DNA of 64,000 nucleotides, taken from Clostridiales bacterium. GTDB lineage: Bacteria > Bacillota > Clostridia > Oscillospirales > Acutalibacteraceae. Under the pieces are notes generated by a model. It was not told the DNA's origin. It saw nothing but the letters and a program-made list of their open reading frames with translations, and made no database searches. Shown one piece after another: positions 1-7,453 of this stretch (position 1 is its first letter; every line of letters begins with the position of its first letter). The position numbers and the translations under genes are program-made. The DNA lies in contig JAIKWV010000037.1 of assembly GCA_024684435.1 (NCBI GenBank), positions 1 through 64,000 on the forward strand, read 5' to 3'.

Positions 1-1
1 G

Positions 2-1309
2 GAGGAGACTACTGAGGGATTATTTCCTCACACCGTCGCTACCGACCGCAAGCAGTATACTGCCGTGGAGATACCGGATGTTCCGAATGATCCTTACTGC
101 CGCGTGATACGGGAATACTATCAGCTCGTTCTCGACGAAAGTTCAGACGCACAGGATGACTTGAATTACTTTAAATATATGTTATATGATATCGATGGAG
201 ACGGTACAAAAGAATTGCTACTGTCCGGCATAAAAGCCCGCGAAAACCCGGAAGAAAATAAAAATATTATTTTGAAGCATATTTTTACAATTAAAGACGG
301 CTCCGCCTATGAAGTGAAGCTCCCCACCGATCAGTTCTCCGAGGAGGATCGTCCTGACTTAACGAAAATTACAAACTTTACGGTGTATACCAACGGACTG
401 ATAGCAGTTTCTATGAAGAGAAATTTGTATTATCTCAGATACAAGCAGGGAACCTTGACCTATGTCAAGGACTTGGTTTATAAAGCAAGCGAGACAGATA
501 ATTCGTATGAATATCACTATAAATATTACGGCCCGGACGAAAATGGGAAACGGCAATTTATAGAAGAAATTTCAGAAGCCGATGCGATTAATTTACGTCA
601 GAATCTACAGCAAGGCTCAGGGTGGATAGAATATGTCTGGTTGCCGCTTGAAAGCTACGGACGCGTGAAGCAGGCAAGGGATTATTATTACCTTATTGTT
701 AAGGATTATTATGATCGTTTTCTTAATTCTTATTATAAATTTCATAAAGATGAATCAACTGACAAGAAGGCTTTGGAAGATAATATGAACGGCAATTTTT
801 ATGCATTTTACGATATTGACGGCAACGGAACTGAAGAACTGTTGATCGCCAGGACTGAATATCTTTGGGGATCAGGATATTTTTCAACAAGAGATCCGTA
901 TCTTCCTGTCGAAAGAGGAGTTGTATTTTATGAAATATATTCCTTCGACGGAGAAAGCGTACAAAAAGTGAAGTGTATTCCTTCCTACCGATGGGATCAT
1001 TTTTTCTACAATCTCGGCGGTCGTGACGTGTTAACAAACGGACTTATCCGATATTACGGCGGATCACCGGAGTATGTGAGCTACATATATTTCAAATATT
1101 CGGACGGGGGAATTGAGTTTATAAAAGAACTTTTATGCGGAGAGGAAAAAACGCAGCTCGTAACCGAAACTGATGATAAGGGAAATAATATTTATAAGGA
1201 TATAACGAAGAGTGAGTTTGACCGCATCAAAGCCGAGACCGAGGACGGTGCGAAAATGGTGGATATTGACTGGCAAACGCTGAAAAGCTTTGGAGATAAA
1301 AACAGTTGA
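2..1309 (+). CDS. Surface lipoprotein-type protein with two DxDGDGT loops (5' end outside window)
   Basis: The reading frame is open from base 2 to a TGA at 1307-1309, so the gene begins before the window. The first visible residues (EETTEGLFPHTVATDR) match residues of the next gene just after its Thr-rich linker, so the missing part is probably a lipoprotein signal plus linker. The protein holds two copies of one unit. Each has an EYY/DYY helix, a calcium-loop-like DIDGDGTKELLL or DIDGNGTEELLI motif, and a TNGLI strand. The downstream paralogue has one unit. The D-x-D-G-D/N-G-T pattern is typical of dockerin, EF-hand and FG-GAP-like Ca2+ loops. I recognise no enzyme. A role on the outer face of the membrane is inferred. 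A GTG at 65 is in frame but lies inside the conserved region and is not the likely start. Confidence 0.8.
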   Translation, partial: EETTEGLFPHTVATDRKQYTAVEIPDVPNDPYCRVIREYYQLVLDESSDAQDDLNYFKYMLYDIDGDGTKELLLSGIKARENPEENKNIILKHIFTIKDGSAYEVKLPTDQFSEEDRPDLTKITNFTVYTNGLIAVSMKRNLYYLRYKQGTLTYVKDLVYKASETDNSYEYHYKYYGPDENGKRQFIEEISEADAINLRQNLQQGSGWIEYVWLPLESYGRVKQARDYYYLIVKDYYDRFLNSYYKFHKDESTDKKALEDNMNGNFYAFYDIDGNGTEELLIARTEYLWGSGYFSTRDPYLPVERGVVFYEIYSFDGESVQKVKCIPSYRWDHFFYNLGGRDVLTNGLIRYYGGSPEYVSYIYFKYSDGGIEFIKELLCGEEKTQLVTETDDKGNNIYKDITKSEFDRIKAETEDGAKMVDIDWQTLKSFGDKNS

Positions 1310-1368
1310 AACCGGCTTAATATGGGATTATAATAATTGTTAATGTGAACAGTAAATGGGGTAATATT

Positions 1369-2151
1369 ATGAAAAAAACACTTTCAATATTTCTTTTATT
1401 GATAATAATGTTATGTACTGCCTGCGGAAAAGGCGCTGTCACCGATCCAACCACCGGGACAACGGCTGTAACGACAGCCACAAAAACGACCTCATCAACT
1501 GAAGAAACAACAACCGTTCCTAAAGTTGAGGGTCTGTTCCCGCACTCCGTGGTAACCGACCGAGAACCCTATTCCGCGGTAGATATCGCAAATGATCCCA
1601 AAGATCCCTATTCCGCTGTAATCAAGGAATATTATCAATATGTTCTGGATTCAAGCTCAGACGCGAAGGATATGCTTGATTCGGCTAAATATGCTTTATA
1701 TGATATCGACGGCGACGGAACAAACGAATTGCTTTTGTCCATGCCGCAGTATCTGTACAAAGAAAATAAACGCACCATGTTCCTGGAGCATATTTTTGCT
1801 GTGAAGGATGGCGTTGCTTACGAGGTACAGCCTCCGAAAGACAACTATTCCGACTGGAAGTATCTGGGCGGATTGGGCGTCGATAACCGTGAAATTTTGT
1901 CAAACGGTCTTATCCGCATAACAAGGGATCAAAACGTCTGCTGTTTCAAATATGAGAACGGAGAATTGACCTTTGTAAAGGAATTGGTCGTGGAAGACGG
2001 CAAATTCAAACATGTCTATCCCGCGCAGGACGGAGCGCAGGAAATGAAGGAAGTTTCAAAAAAGGAATTCAACGCTCTGAAAACCGAAGTAGAGGACGGC
2101 GCAAAAGCTGTTAATATTGACTGGAAACCTCTGGAGAGCTACGGGAAATAA
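1369..2151 (+). CDS. Lipoprotein with Thr-rich linker and one DxDGDGT loop
   Basis: 260 aa. The ATG at 1369 is preferred over an in-frame GTG at 1345 because GGGG lies just before it and the signal peptide then starts MKKTLSIFLLL. A hydrophobic stretch ends at CTACGK, a somewhat degenerate lipobox with the modified Cys near residue 19. A Thr/Val-rich linker follows to about residue 50. A globular domain of about 200 aa contains YDIDGDGTNELLL and ends EDGAKAVNIDWKPLESYG. It is a single-unit paralogue of the preceding protein, with a 59-base gap, so the pair looks like a tandem duplication. Location on the outer membrane face is inferred from the signal. Function is unknown; calcium binding is a guess from the loop. 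Confidence 0.85.
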   Translation: MKKTLSIFLLLIIMLCTACGKGAVTDPTTGTTAVTTATKTTSSTEETTTVPKVEGLFPHSVVTDREPYSAVDIANDPKDPYSAVIKEYYQYVLDSSSDAKDMLDSAKYALYDIDGDGTNELLLSMPQYLYKENKRTMFLEHIFAVKDGVAYEVQPPKDNYSDWKYLGGLGVDNREILSNGLIRITRDQNVCCFKYENGELTFVKELVVEDGKFKHVYPAQDGAQEMKEVSKKEFNALKTEVEDGAKAVNIDWKPLESYGK

Positions 2152-2157
2152 AAATAT

Positions 2158-2186
2158 TTGAAATCGTCTCATGTTGCGGTTATAAT
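2158..2186 (+). promoter_or_regulatory. Sigma-A promoter for the rodA/ftsW gene
   Basis: TTGAAA at 2158-2163 and a perfect TATAAT at 2181-2186 are separated by 17 bases. GGAAGGA at 2204-2210 follows as ribosome binding site. Confidence 0.7.
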
Positions 2187-2220
2187 ATAGTAGACTTTTA
2201 AACGGAAGGATATTTTGCCT

Positions 2221-3426
2221 ATGCGTAAATTTTCACCGAATTTACGGCTGCATATAAAAGAAACCGATTGGCTGCTGCTTTTTTTCAGCATTATAGCCTC
2301 TGCTTGCGGTATAATTCTTGTACACAGCGCCACCATGTACAAGCTCACGGAGGGTCATGCGATACTGCGTGATACTATCGTTATGGCGGCGGTGGTCATT
2401 ATCGGCATAGTGGCGGCGATAATACTGTCTTTTATTGACTATGAGATATTTTTCAGGTTCTGGCCCGTTATCGCGATCTTGTGTCTGGGCATGATGTCCC
2501 TGCTGTTCATCTGGGGCGTGGGACCGGACGCACGTTCGGACGCCCGCACCTGGCTGCCCATAAGATTACCCGGATTCAAGCTGTTTATACAGCCGTCGGA
2601 ATTCCTGAAAATCGGTTTTGCCATCACATTTGCGAAACATCTCGCCGCGGTTGAAGACGATCTTAACGATTTCAGAAATATCGTTCTTTTGGGCATTCAT
2701 GCGCTCATTCCCTTCGGACTTGTTGTTGTGACCGGCGACCTGGGTTCCGCGCTTGTTTTCCTTGCGGTCATAATAGGCATGCTCTTCCTGGCCGGGGTAA
2801 AGATATGGTACCTGCTGGGCGCCCTTCTGATAGGTCTTTCCGCGGCTCCCATACTGTGGTTCAAGTTCCTTTCGGATTTCCAGAAACAGCGCATACTTGC
2901 TGTTTATTATCCTTCTGCGCTTTCAGAGAGTAAATTTAAGGAAGTCATATATCAGCAGCAGCAAGCGGTGAACGCCATAGGCTCCGGACAGCTTACCGGC
3001 AAAGGGCTTTTCCACGGTCAGTATACTCAAAACGGACTTGTGCCGGTCAATGAAAGCGATATGATCTTTTCGGTCGTGGGCGAGGAGCTTGGATTTATAG
3101 GTTGTGTTGCAATACTGGCGCTTTTGGCTGTTATAATCGTAAAAATTGTAAATGTCGGCAGGAGAGCGCCGGACAAGCACACCCAGCTTTTCTGCTACGG
3201 TATCGCCCTTACAATAGCAGTTCAGTCAATAATCAACATCGGCGTTTGTATAAAACTTTTGCCGGTCATCGGAATCACACTGCCGTTCCTCAGTTCAGGC
3301 GGAAGCTCGAACCTGTGCGTTTATCTGGCCATCGGTCTGGTTATGAGCGTATATCGGTACAACAGGGAGAGAGACCCAATAAACTACCGCTTGACAGGAA
3401 TAACCACTCCGTTCAACCGCATATGA
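2221..3426 (+). CDS. rodA: RodA/FtsW/SpoVE family peptidoglycan polymerase
   Basis: 401 aa with about ten membrane helices. SEDS-family proteins polymerise lipid II glycan strands at the membrane together with a class B penicillin-binding protein. Visible SEDS signatures are QPSEFLKIGFAITFAKHL, a TGDLGSALVF segment, NGLVPVNESDMIFSVVGEELGF before the last helices, and GITLPFLSSGGSSNL near the C terminus. The loop matches RodA slightly better than FtsW, but I cannot separate RodA, FtsW and SpoVE firmly. An in-frame TTG at 2215 lies only 4 bases from GGAAGGA (2204-2210), while the ATG at 2221 has 10. I chose the ATG with modest certainty. It has its own promoter and terminator, so it appears monocistronic. 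Confidence 0.9.
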   Translation: MRKFSPNLRLHIKETDWLLLFFSIIASACGIILVHSATMYKLTEGHAILRDTIVMAAVVIIGIVAAIILSFIDYEIFFRFWPVIAILCLGMMSLLFIWGVGPDARSDARTWLPIRLPGFKLFIQPSEFLKIGFAITFAKHLAAVEDDLNDFRNIVLLGIHALIPFGLVVVTGDLGSALVFLAVIIGMLFLAGVKIWYLLGALLIGLSAAPILWFKFLSDFQKQRILAVYYPSALSESKFKEVIYQQQQAVNAIGSGQLTGKGLFHGQYTQNGLVPVNESDMIFSVVGEELGFIGCVAILALLAVIIVKIVNVGRRAPDKHTQLFCYGIALTIAVQSIINIGVCIKLLPVIGITLPFLSSGGSSNLCVYLAIGLVMSVYRYNRERDPINYRLTGITTPFNRI

Positions 3427-3440
3427 TCATTCAAATAAAT

Positions 3441-3478
3441 AATCACACCTGATGTAAAAAGTCGGGTGTGATTTTTTA
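3441..3478 (+). terminator. Rho-independent terminator after rodA
   Basis: AATCACACC (3441-3449) pairs exactly with GGTGTGATT (3465-3473) across a 15-base loop and runs into a T tract. Confidence 0.85.
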
Positions 3479-3512
3479 TCGGGACAATTCAACAAAATAC
3501 GCGTGTTCAAGG

Positions 3513-3521
3513 TGCTATAAT
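3513..3521 (+). promoter_or_regulatory. Extended -10 promoter for the small coiled-coil gene
   Basis: TGC precedes TATAAT (3516-3521), giving an extended -10. No convincing -35 hexamer lies at the right distance. GGAGGA at 3534-3539 follows before the ATG at 3547. Confidence 0.5.
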
Positions 3522-3546
3522 AACGGAAAAAACGGAGGAAAAAGAA

Positions 3547-3918
3547 ATGGACATCAAATCAATTCTGCCAATTACCGAACAGGGCTTTGAACCCGAAAAG
3601 ACGGAAAAATACATAAATTATCTGCAGGATGAATATGAAAAAATACGCCGTAGATGTATTGAACTTACGGATAAAAACGAGGCTCTTACTTTTGATAACA
3701 ACAGATTGAACGATGAAATAAGAAATTTAAAAATGAATAAAAACAACATTGAATGCTGCGAAAAGAAACCTGATTTTCCTCCCAGCATTTCCACGGTAAA
3801 CGAACTGTTCATAAGCCGTATGCTTATGGATCTGCTGGAAAATTCAGAACGTATGAGAATAAAAACATCCGAACAGATACAGCGGAGCATAAATGATTTC
3901 CGGCTGAATCTGAAATAG
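3547..3918 (+). CDS. Small coiled-coil protein, DivIVA-like in appearance
   Basis: 123 aa, soluble, start fixed by GGAGGA at 3534-3539. Residues about 20-60 (INYLQDEYEKIRRRCIELT onward) form a strong predicted coiled coil with leucine/isoleucine heptads. After a linker containing two adjacent cysteines and PDFPPS, a second helix (about residues 85-120) follows. The short N-terminal segment, coiled coil and C-terminal helix recall DivIVA/GpsB-type scaffold proteins of cell poles and septa, but I see no clear DivIVA lipid-binding motif. The gene between a SEDS elongation enzyme and the aromatic operon gives only weak context. The next small gene starts 13 bases later and is probably co-transcribed. 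Function unknown. Confidence 0.7.
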   Translation: MDIKSILPITEQGFEPEKTEKYINYLQDEYEKIRRRCIELTDKNEALTFDNNRLNDEIRNLKMNKNNIECCEKKPDFPPSISTVNELFISRMLMDLLENSERMRIKTSEQIQRSINDFRLNLK

Positions 3919-3931
3919 GGGAGAAGCTCCG

Positions 3932-4237
3932 ATGGAAAATTCGCATTTGAAAACGATAGATGAATTGAATGAAAGTTTTCTGCTTGATAATAAAGAAAAA
4001 TCTGATTTCCCTGTCTCTGTTACATATGACGGTGAAGCTTTGGTAAAATCTTTTTGTACAAATAAAGCCGCAACAGATATTAAAAACGCTCATGAACAGC
4101 ATGATATATATTGTGAGATCGCTCCGAAAGAAAAAGGCGCCGCATCATTGATAAAAAGAGTATTCTGCAAAATCAACACCGTAAAGCAACTGTATAATCT
4201 GAATTTGGAAAAATGTGCGAAAAATTTTAAGAAATAA
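3932..4237 (+). CDS. Hypothetical protein, 101 aa
   Basis: 101 aa, acidic first half and lysine-rich C terminus (KCAKNFKK). The start ATG is preceded by AGGGGAGAAG, a good ribosome binding site, and lies 13 bases after the coiled-coil gene, so the two form a unit. No signal peptide, membrane helix or known motif is visible. I do not recognise a family. Coding status is supported by the strong ribosome binding site, the tight spacing and the absence of a better frame on either strand. Confidence 0.6.
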   Translation: MENSHLKTIDELNESFLLDNKEKSDFPVSVTYDGEALVKSFCTNKAATDIKNAHEQHDIYCEIAPKEKGAASLIKRVFCKINTVKQLYNLNLEKCAKNFKK

Positions 4238-4240
4238 GTA

Positions 4241-4270
4241 TTGACAAGTATGACCTTAATGTGCTATATT
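4241..4270 (+). promoter_or_regulatory. Sigma-A promoter of the aromatic amino acid operon
   Basis: Perfect TTGACA at 4241-4246 and TATATT at 4265-4270 with an 18-base spacer. Transcription should start near 4277, about 30 bases before the leader peptide. Confidence 0.8.
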
Positions 4271-4309
4271 GACCTAAATAAATGTACAGTAAGTCACGGA
4301 GACAAACAG

Positions 4310-4417
4310 ATGAAGTTTAATTTGTTCACAACAGCATATTATTACTTTATCAACCTTGCCGGCTATTATCTCGGCAGGGTCTATAGTGTATTTGCTGTGA
4401 ACAGAGCTTTATCATGA
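4310..4417 (+). CDS. Tyr/Phe-rich leader peptide of the aromatic operon attenuator
   Basis: A 35-codon ORF: ATG 4310, stop TGA 4415-4417, with GGAG at 4298-4301 spaced 8 bases. The peptide begins MKFNLFTTAYYYFINLAG and continues YYLGRVYSVF. Six Tyr and four Phe make up 10 of 35 residues, with a YYYF run (codons 10-13) and a YY pair (19-20). This matches a sensing leader peptide whose translation slows when charged tRNA-Tyr or tRNA-Phe is scarce. It sits between a strong promoter and a terminator and ends 102 bases before aroF. The alternative, a small functional membrane peptide, is less likely because its coding sequence overlaps exactly the RNA segments that form the attenuator hairpins. 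Attenuation itself is inferred. Confidence 0.82.
   Translation: MKFNLFTTAYYYFINLAGYYLGRVYSVFAVNRALS
4353..4380 (+). promoter_or_regulatory. Hairpin P1 within the leader peptide, Tyr codons in its loop
   Basis: ACCTTGCCG (4353-4361) pairs with CGGCAGGGT (4372-4380), one G-U pair included. The 10-base loop contains the tandem Tyr codons TAT TAT (4364-4369). It could act as an RNA polymerase pause hairpin that synchronises the first ribosome with transcription. Confidence 0.6.
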
Positions 4418-4451
4418 TCTTATTTTTGTCGGTTTGAGCTCCGCAGTAAAT
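4390..4451 (+). promoter_or_regulatory. Predicted antiterminator of the aromatic attenuator
   Basis: Bases 4390-4399 (ATTTGCTGTG) pair with 4442-4451 (CGCAGTAAAT), G-U pairs included, and GAGCT (4404-4408) pairs with AGCTC (4437-4441). This gives two stacked stems separated by a 4-base bulge. The right arm contains the whole 5' arm of the terminator, so the structures exclude each other. A ribosome at the leader stop (4415) would cover the left arm and favour termination. One stalled at the early Tyr/Phe codons leaves it free. Confidence 0.68.
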
Positions 4452-4475
4452 TTGCTGCGGAGTTATTATTTTATT
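4437..4475 (+). terminator. Attenuator terminator upstream of aroF
   Basis: CTCCGCAG (4439-4446) pairs perfectly with CTGCGGAG (4455-4462) over an 8-base loop, extended by A4437-T4464, followed by a T-rich tail (TTATTATTTTATTT). It lies after the leader peptide and before aroF. Confidence 0.8.
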
Positions 4476-4519
4476 TGCTGTACATTTTTTAGTTGATATG
4501 ATCGAAGGGAGAAAAATAT

Positions 4520-5524
4520 ATGATAGTCTTACTGAAAGAAAACTACAAGGAAGAACAGCTTGAAAATTTAAGAGCCTGGCTTAAAAGCATGTCAGTTGAC
4601 GTTAAAATGTCAAAGGGCAGCCATCAGACGATACTCGGTCTTGTCGGAGATACCTCACAGGTGGACTCCGAGCTGATCCTTGCTTTGGACTTCGTAGAGG
4701 ATGTAAAACGCGTTCAGGAGCCATACAAGAAGGCGAACAGGAAATTCCATCCGGAGGACACCGTGATCGACGTAAACGGGGTAAAAGTCGGCGGAGGCAA
4801 TTTCTCGATAATAGCGGGTCCCTGCTCCGTAGAATCCGAACAACAGCTCTGCACCATAGCGGAGAGCGTAAAGAAATCAGGCGCAACTATGCTCAGAGGC
4901 GGAGCCTTCAAGCCCAGAACATCACCATACGCTTTCCAGGGCATGAGGGGAGAAGGTATCAAACTGCTTCTTAAAGCTAAGGAGCTTACGGGTTTACCCA
5001 TTGTTACCGAGATAATGGATCTGTCTCAACTCGATTTATTTGACGATGTGGACGTTATCCAGGTGGGCGCGAGAAATATGCAGAACTTTGAGCTGCTTAA
5101 GGCTCTGGGCAAAACGGACAAGCCCATACTTCTTAAGAGGGGATTATCGGCAACCATCCAGGAATGGCTGATGAGCGCTGAATACATAATGTCAGGCGGA
5201 AACGATAAGATAATCCTCTGCGAAAGAGGCATAAGGACTTTTGAAACTGCCACAAGGAACACCCTTGACCTTTCCGCTGTACCTGTAATCAAGTCCCTTT
5301 CACATCTGCCTGTCATAGTTGATCCCAGTCATGCTACGGGCTTTTCAAGATATGTAAGACCCATGGCTGTAGCGGCGGCGGCGGTAGGCGCGGACGGACT
5401 TATAATCGAAGTGCACAACGATCCGCCCCATGCTCTCTGTGACGGCGCGCAGTCCCTTACGCCAAAGGATTTTGATGAGCTTGTAAAAGACGTTATGGAT
5501 ATACGCAAGGTAGTTGCGAAGTAA
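4520..5524 (+). CDS. aroF: 3-deoxy-7-phosphoheptulonate (DAHP) synthase, type I-beta with N-terminal regulatory domain
   Basis: 334 aa. Condenses phosphoenolpyruvate and erythrose 4-phosphate to DAHP, the entry step of the shikimate pathway. Residues 1-65 form the ferredoxin-like/ACT-type domain seen in Thermotoga-type DAHP synthases, where it gives feedback inhibition by Tyr or Phe. The barrel follows with IIAGPCSVES (metal and PEP site), RGGAFKPRTSPYAFQG, TEIMD, VGARNMQNFELL, LLKRG and VDPSHATG. Start ATG with AAGGGAG at 4505-4511, spaced 8 bases. First gene of the operon, directly behind the Tyr/Phe leader attenuator, so it should be controlled both by attenuation and by feedback through its N-terminal domain. 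Confidence 0.95.
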   Translation: MIVLLKENYKEEQLENLRAWLKSMSVDVKMSKGSHQTILGLVGDTSQVDSELILALDFVEDVKRVQEPYKKANRKFHPEDTVIDVNGVKVGGGNFSIIAGPCSVESEQQLCTIAESVKKSGATMLRGGAFKPRTSPYAFQGMRGEGIKLLLKAKELTGLPIVTEIMDLSQLDLFDDVDVIQVGARNMQNFELLKALGKTDKPILLKRGLSATIQEWLMSAEYIMSGGNDKIILCERGIRTFETATRNTLDLSAVPVIKSLSHLPVIVDPSHATGFSRYVRPMAVAAAAVGADGLIIEVHNDPPHALCDGAQSLTPKDFDELVKDVMDIRKVVAK

Positions 5525-5543
5525 TTGTTCGGAGGTATAGGAA

Positions 5544-6374
5544 ATGAATATAGGGATAATAGGTTTAGGTCTTATCGGCGGCTCCATGGCAAGAGCCATA
5601 AAACACAATACGCCTCACAAAGTATACGGACGCGATATAAACACATCTGTTGTTCTCAAAGCAAAGCTTCTTGACGCCATTGACGGCGAACTGACTGAAG
5701 ATAATTTAGGAGACTGCGATCTGGTCATAGTGGCTTTATATCCCAAGGACACTGTGGACTTCATAATATCCCACAAGGATAAGTTCAAAGAAGGCGCCAT
5801 CGTTATCGACTGCTGCGGCGTAAAGGCAAGCGTCTGCAAACCATTGTTCGAAATGGTCAATGACTGTAAATTTACCTTTATCGGCGTTCATCCCATGGCG
5901 GGTATGGAATTTTCCGGCTTTGACCACTCAACTACCGCAATGTTTGAAAACGCTTCTGCTATAGTCACTCCCGGTCCCGATGTAGATATTGAAAAGGTTC
6001 GTATACTCAAGGAGCTTTTTGATCAGATCGGTTTCAATCATATGCAGGTCTCGGATTACGAAGAACATGACAAGGTCATAGCCTGTACATCACAGCTGGC
6101 GCACATCGTATCAAGCGCGTATGTAAAAAGTCCTACCGCTTCCATGTACAAGGGCTTTTCTGCGGGCAGTTTCAAGGATATGACAAGGGTCGCCTGGCTC
6201 AACGAGAAAATGTGGACAGAGCTGTTCTTTGAAAACAGAGAAAATCTTATAAATGAGATCGACGGTCTTGTTGATCGTTTGATCGAGTACAGTGAAGCAT
6301 TGAAAAACAACGATGAGGATAAGCTTTATAATCTGCTTTCGGAAGGCAGAATTATCAAGGAATCTCTGAGCTGA
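5544..6374 (+). CDS. tyrA: Prephenate dehydrogenase
   Basis: 276 aa. Oxidatively decarboxylates prephenate to 4-hydroxyphenylpyruvate with NAD(P)+, the Tyr branch. An N-terminal Rossmann fold begins MNIGIIGLGLIGGSMARAI (GxGxxG). The TyrA signature GVHPMAGMEFSGFDHS lies near residue 115, and the catalytic-region CTSQLAHIVSSAY near residue 180. The protein stops after the helical domain, so it lacks the C-terminal ACT domain that makes many Firmicutes TyrA proteins feedback sensitive. Control may therefore rest on AroF and the attenuator. GGAGG at 5531-5535 precedes the ATG, 19 bases after aroF. Confidence 0.93.
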   Translation: MNIGIIGLGLIGGSMARAIKHNTPHKVYGRDINTSVVLKAKLLDAIDGELTEDNLGDCDLVIVALYPKDTVDFIISHKDKFKEGAIVIDCCGVKASVCKPLFEMVNDCKFTFIGVHPMAGMEFSGFDHSTTAMFENASAIVTPGPDVDIEKVRILKELFDQIGFNHMQVSDYEEHDKVIACTSQLAHIVSSAYVKSPTASMYKGFSAGSFKDMTRVAWLNEKMWTELFFENRENLINEIDGLVDRLIEYSEALKNNDEDKLYNLLSEGRIIKESLS

Positions 6375-6384
6375 GGGTGATCGT

Positions 6385-7431
6385 ATGATTTCAATTGGTG
6401 TTGATACTAAACAGAGAGCCTATGACGTGCTTATCGGCAGCGGTTCGGTCAAGGATTTCGGCAGGCTTATTTCAGAGGTCAAAAAGCCCTGCAAAGTTAT
6501 GATAGTAACCGACGATATCGTAAACGGTCTGTATGCCGACAAGGTCACTGAAGCCATTGAAAAATCAGGCTTTACCGTAAGCAGATTCGTCTTTGAAAAC
6601 GGCGAAAGATCAAAGAATATCACAACCTACGCGAACATACTTGAAAGACTCGCGCAGGAACATTTTACCCGTACGGATCTGATAGTTGCTCTCGGCGGAG
6701 GCGTTGTGGGCGACGTTTCCGGCTTTGCCGCGGCGACCTACCTGAGAGGCATTGATTTTGTTCAGCTGCCGACCACATTGCTTGCGGTCGTTGACTCCTC
6801 AGTAGGCGGCAAAACAGGAATTGATCTTATCGCCGGCAAAAATCTTGCGGGAGCATTCTGGCAGCCTGTACGGGTCATTTGCGACACCGATTTTCTTTCC
6901 ACACTTCCCGATGAGAGAAAGGCAGACGGTATTGCGGAGATCATAAAATACGGCGTTATATGCAGTAAACCTCTCTTTGATATCTTCGCCTCAGGCAGGT
7001 TTGAGGAAAAGCTTGACGAATGTATAGCAGAGTGCGTAAAGATAAAAAGCGACGTCGTTTCAAGAGACGAATTTGATACCGGTGAACGCAGACTGCTTAA
7101 TCTGGGACACACCTTCGGTCATGCCATTGAAAAGGCAAGCGGTATGACCATAACCCACGGATACGCGGTGGCGATAGGCACGGTCATAGCCGCGAAAACC
7201 GCCGAAAATATAGGCATATCCTGCCCCTGCAGTCAGGATATAATTGACGCTCTCAAGAAATACGGTCTCCCGGTAAGCTGTGATTACAACAAGGAAACAA
7301 TTATAAATTATGCCCTTACGGACAAAAAACGCACCGGCGTAGACATCGCTTTGATATTGCCTGAAAAAATAGGCAAGTGTATCATTTATCCGATCCCGAT
7401 CGAAAAGCTTAACGATATTGTAAAGCTATAA
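6385..7431 (+). CDS. aroB: 3-dehydroquinate synthase
   Basis: 348 aa, normal length. Converts DAHP to 3-dehydroquinate, second shikimate step, using NAD+ and a divalent metal. Seen: ALGGGVVGDVSGFAAATYLR (NAD and phosphate binding), QLPTTLLAVVDSSVGGKTGI, and the metal ligands in ADGIAEIIKYG (Glu), NLGHTFGHAIE (His) and THGYAVAIG (His). The start ATG follows GAGGGTGAT, 10 bases after tyrA, so it belongs to the same transcript. Confidence 0.96.
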   Translation: MISIGVDTKQRAYDVLIGSGSVKDFGRLISEVKKPCKVMIVTDDIVNGLYADKVTEAIEKSGFTVSRFVFENGERSKNITTYANILERLAQEHFTRTDLIVALGGGVVGDVSGFAAATYLRGIDFVQLPTTLLAVVDSSVGGKTGIDLIAGKNLAGAFWQPVRVICDTDFLSTLPDERKADGIAEIIKYGVICSKPLFDIFASGRFEEKLDECIAECVKIKSDVVSRDEFDTGERRLLNLGHTFGHAIEKASGMTITHGYAVAIGTVIAAKTAENIGISCPCSQDIIDALKKYGLPVSCDYNKETIINYALTDKKRTGVDIALILPEKIGKCIIYPIPIEKLNDIVKL

Positions 7432-7453
7432 GCCTTGACAGTAGGTGTTTGTT

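Noticed and set aside
3102-3452. 116-codon plus-strand ORF inside the rodA 3' end
   Set aside because: Frame-shifted shadow of the SEDS gene with no independent signals; it even runs into the terminator stem.
4277-4519. T-box or TRAP-type leader ahead of aroF
   Set aside because: No T-box core (AGGGTGGNACCGCG-like) or specifier loop, and no spaced GAG/UAG repeats for TRAP are visible; the leader-peptide attenuator explains the region better.
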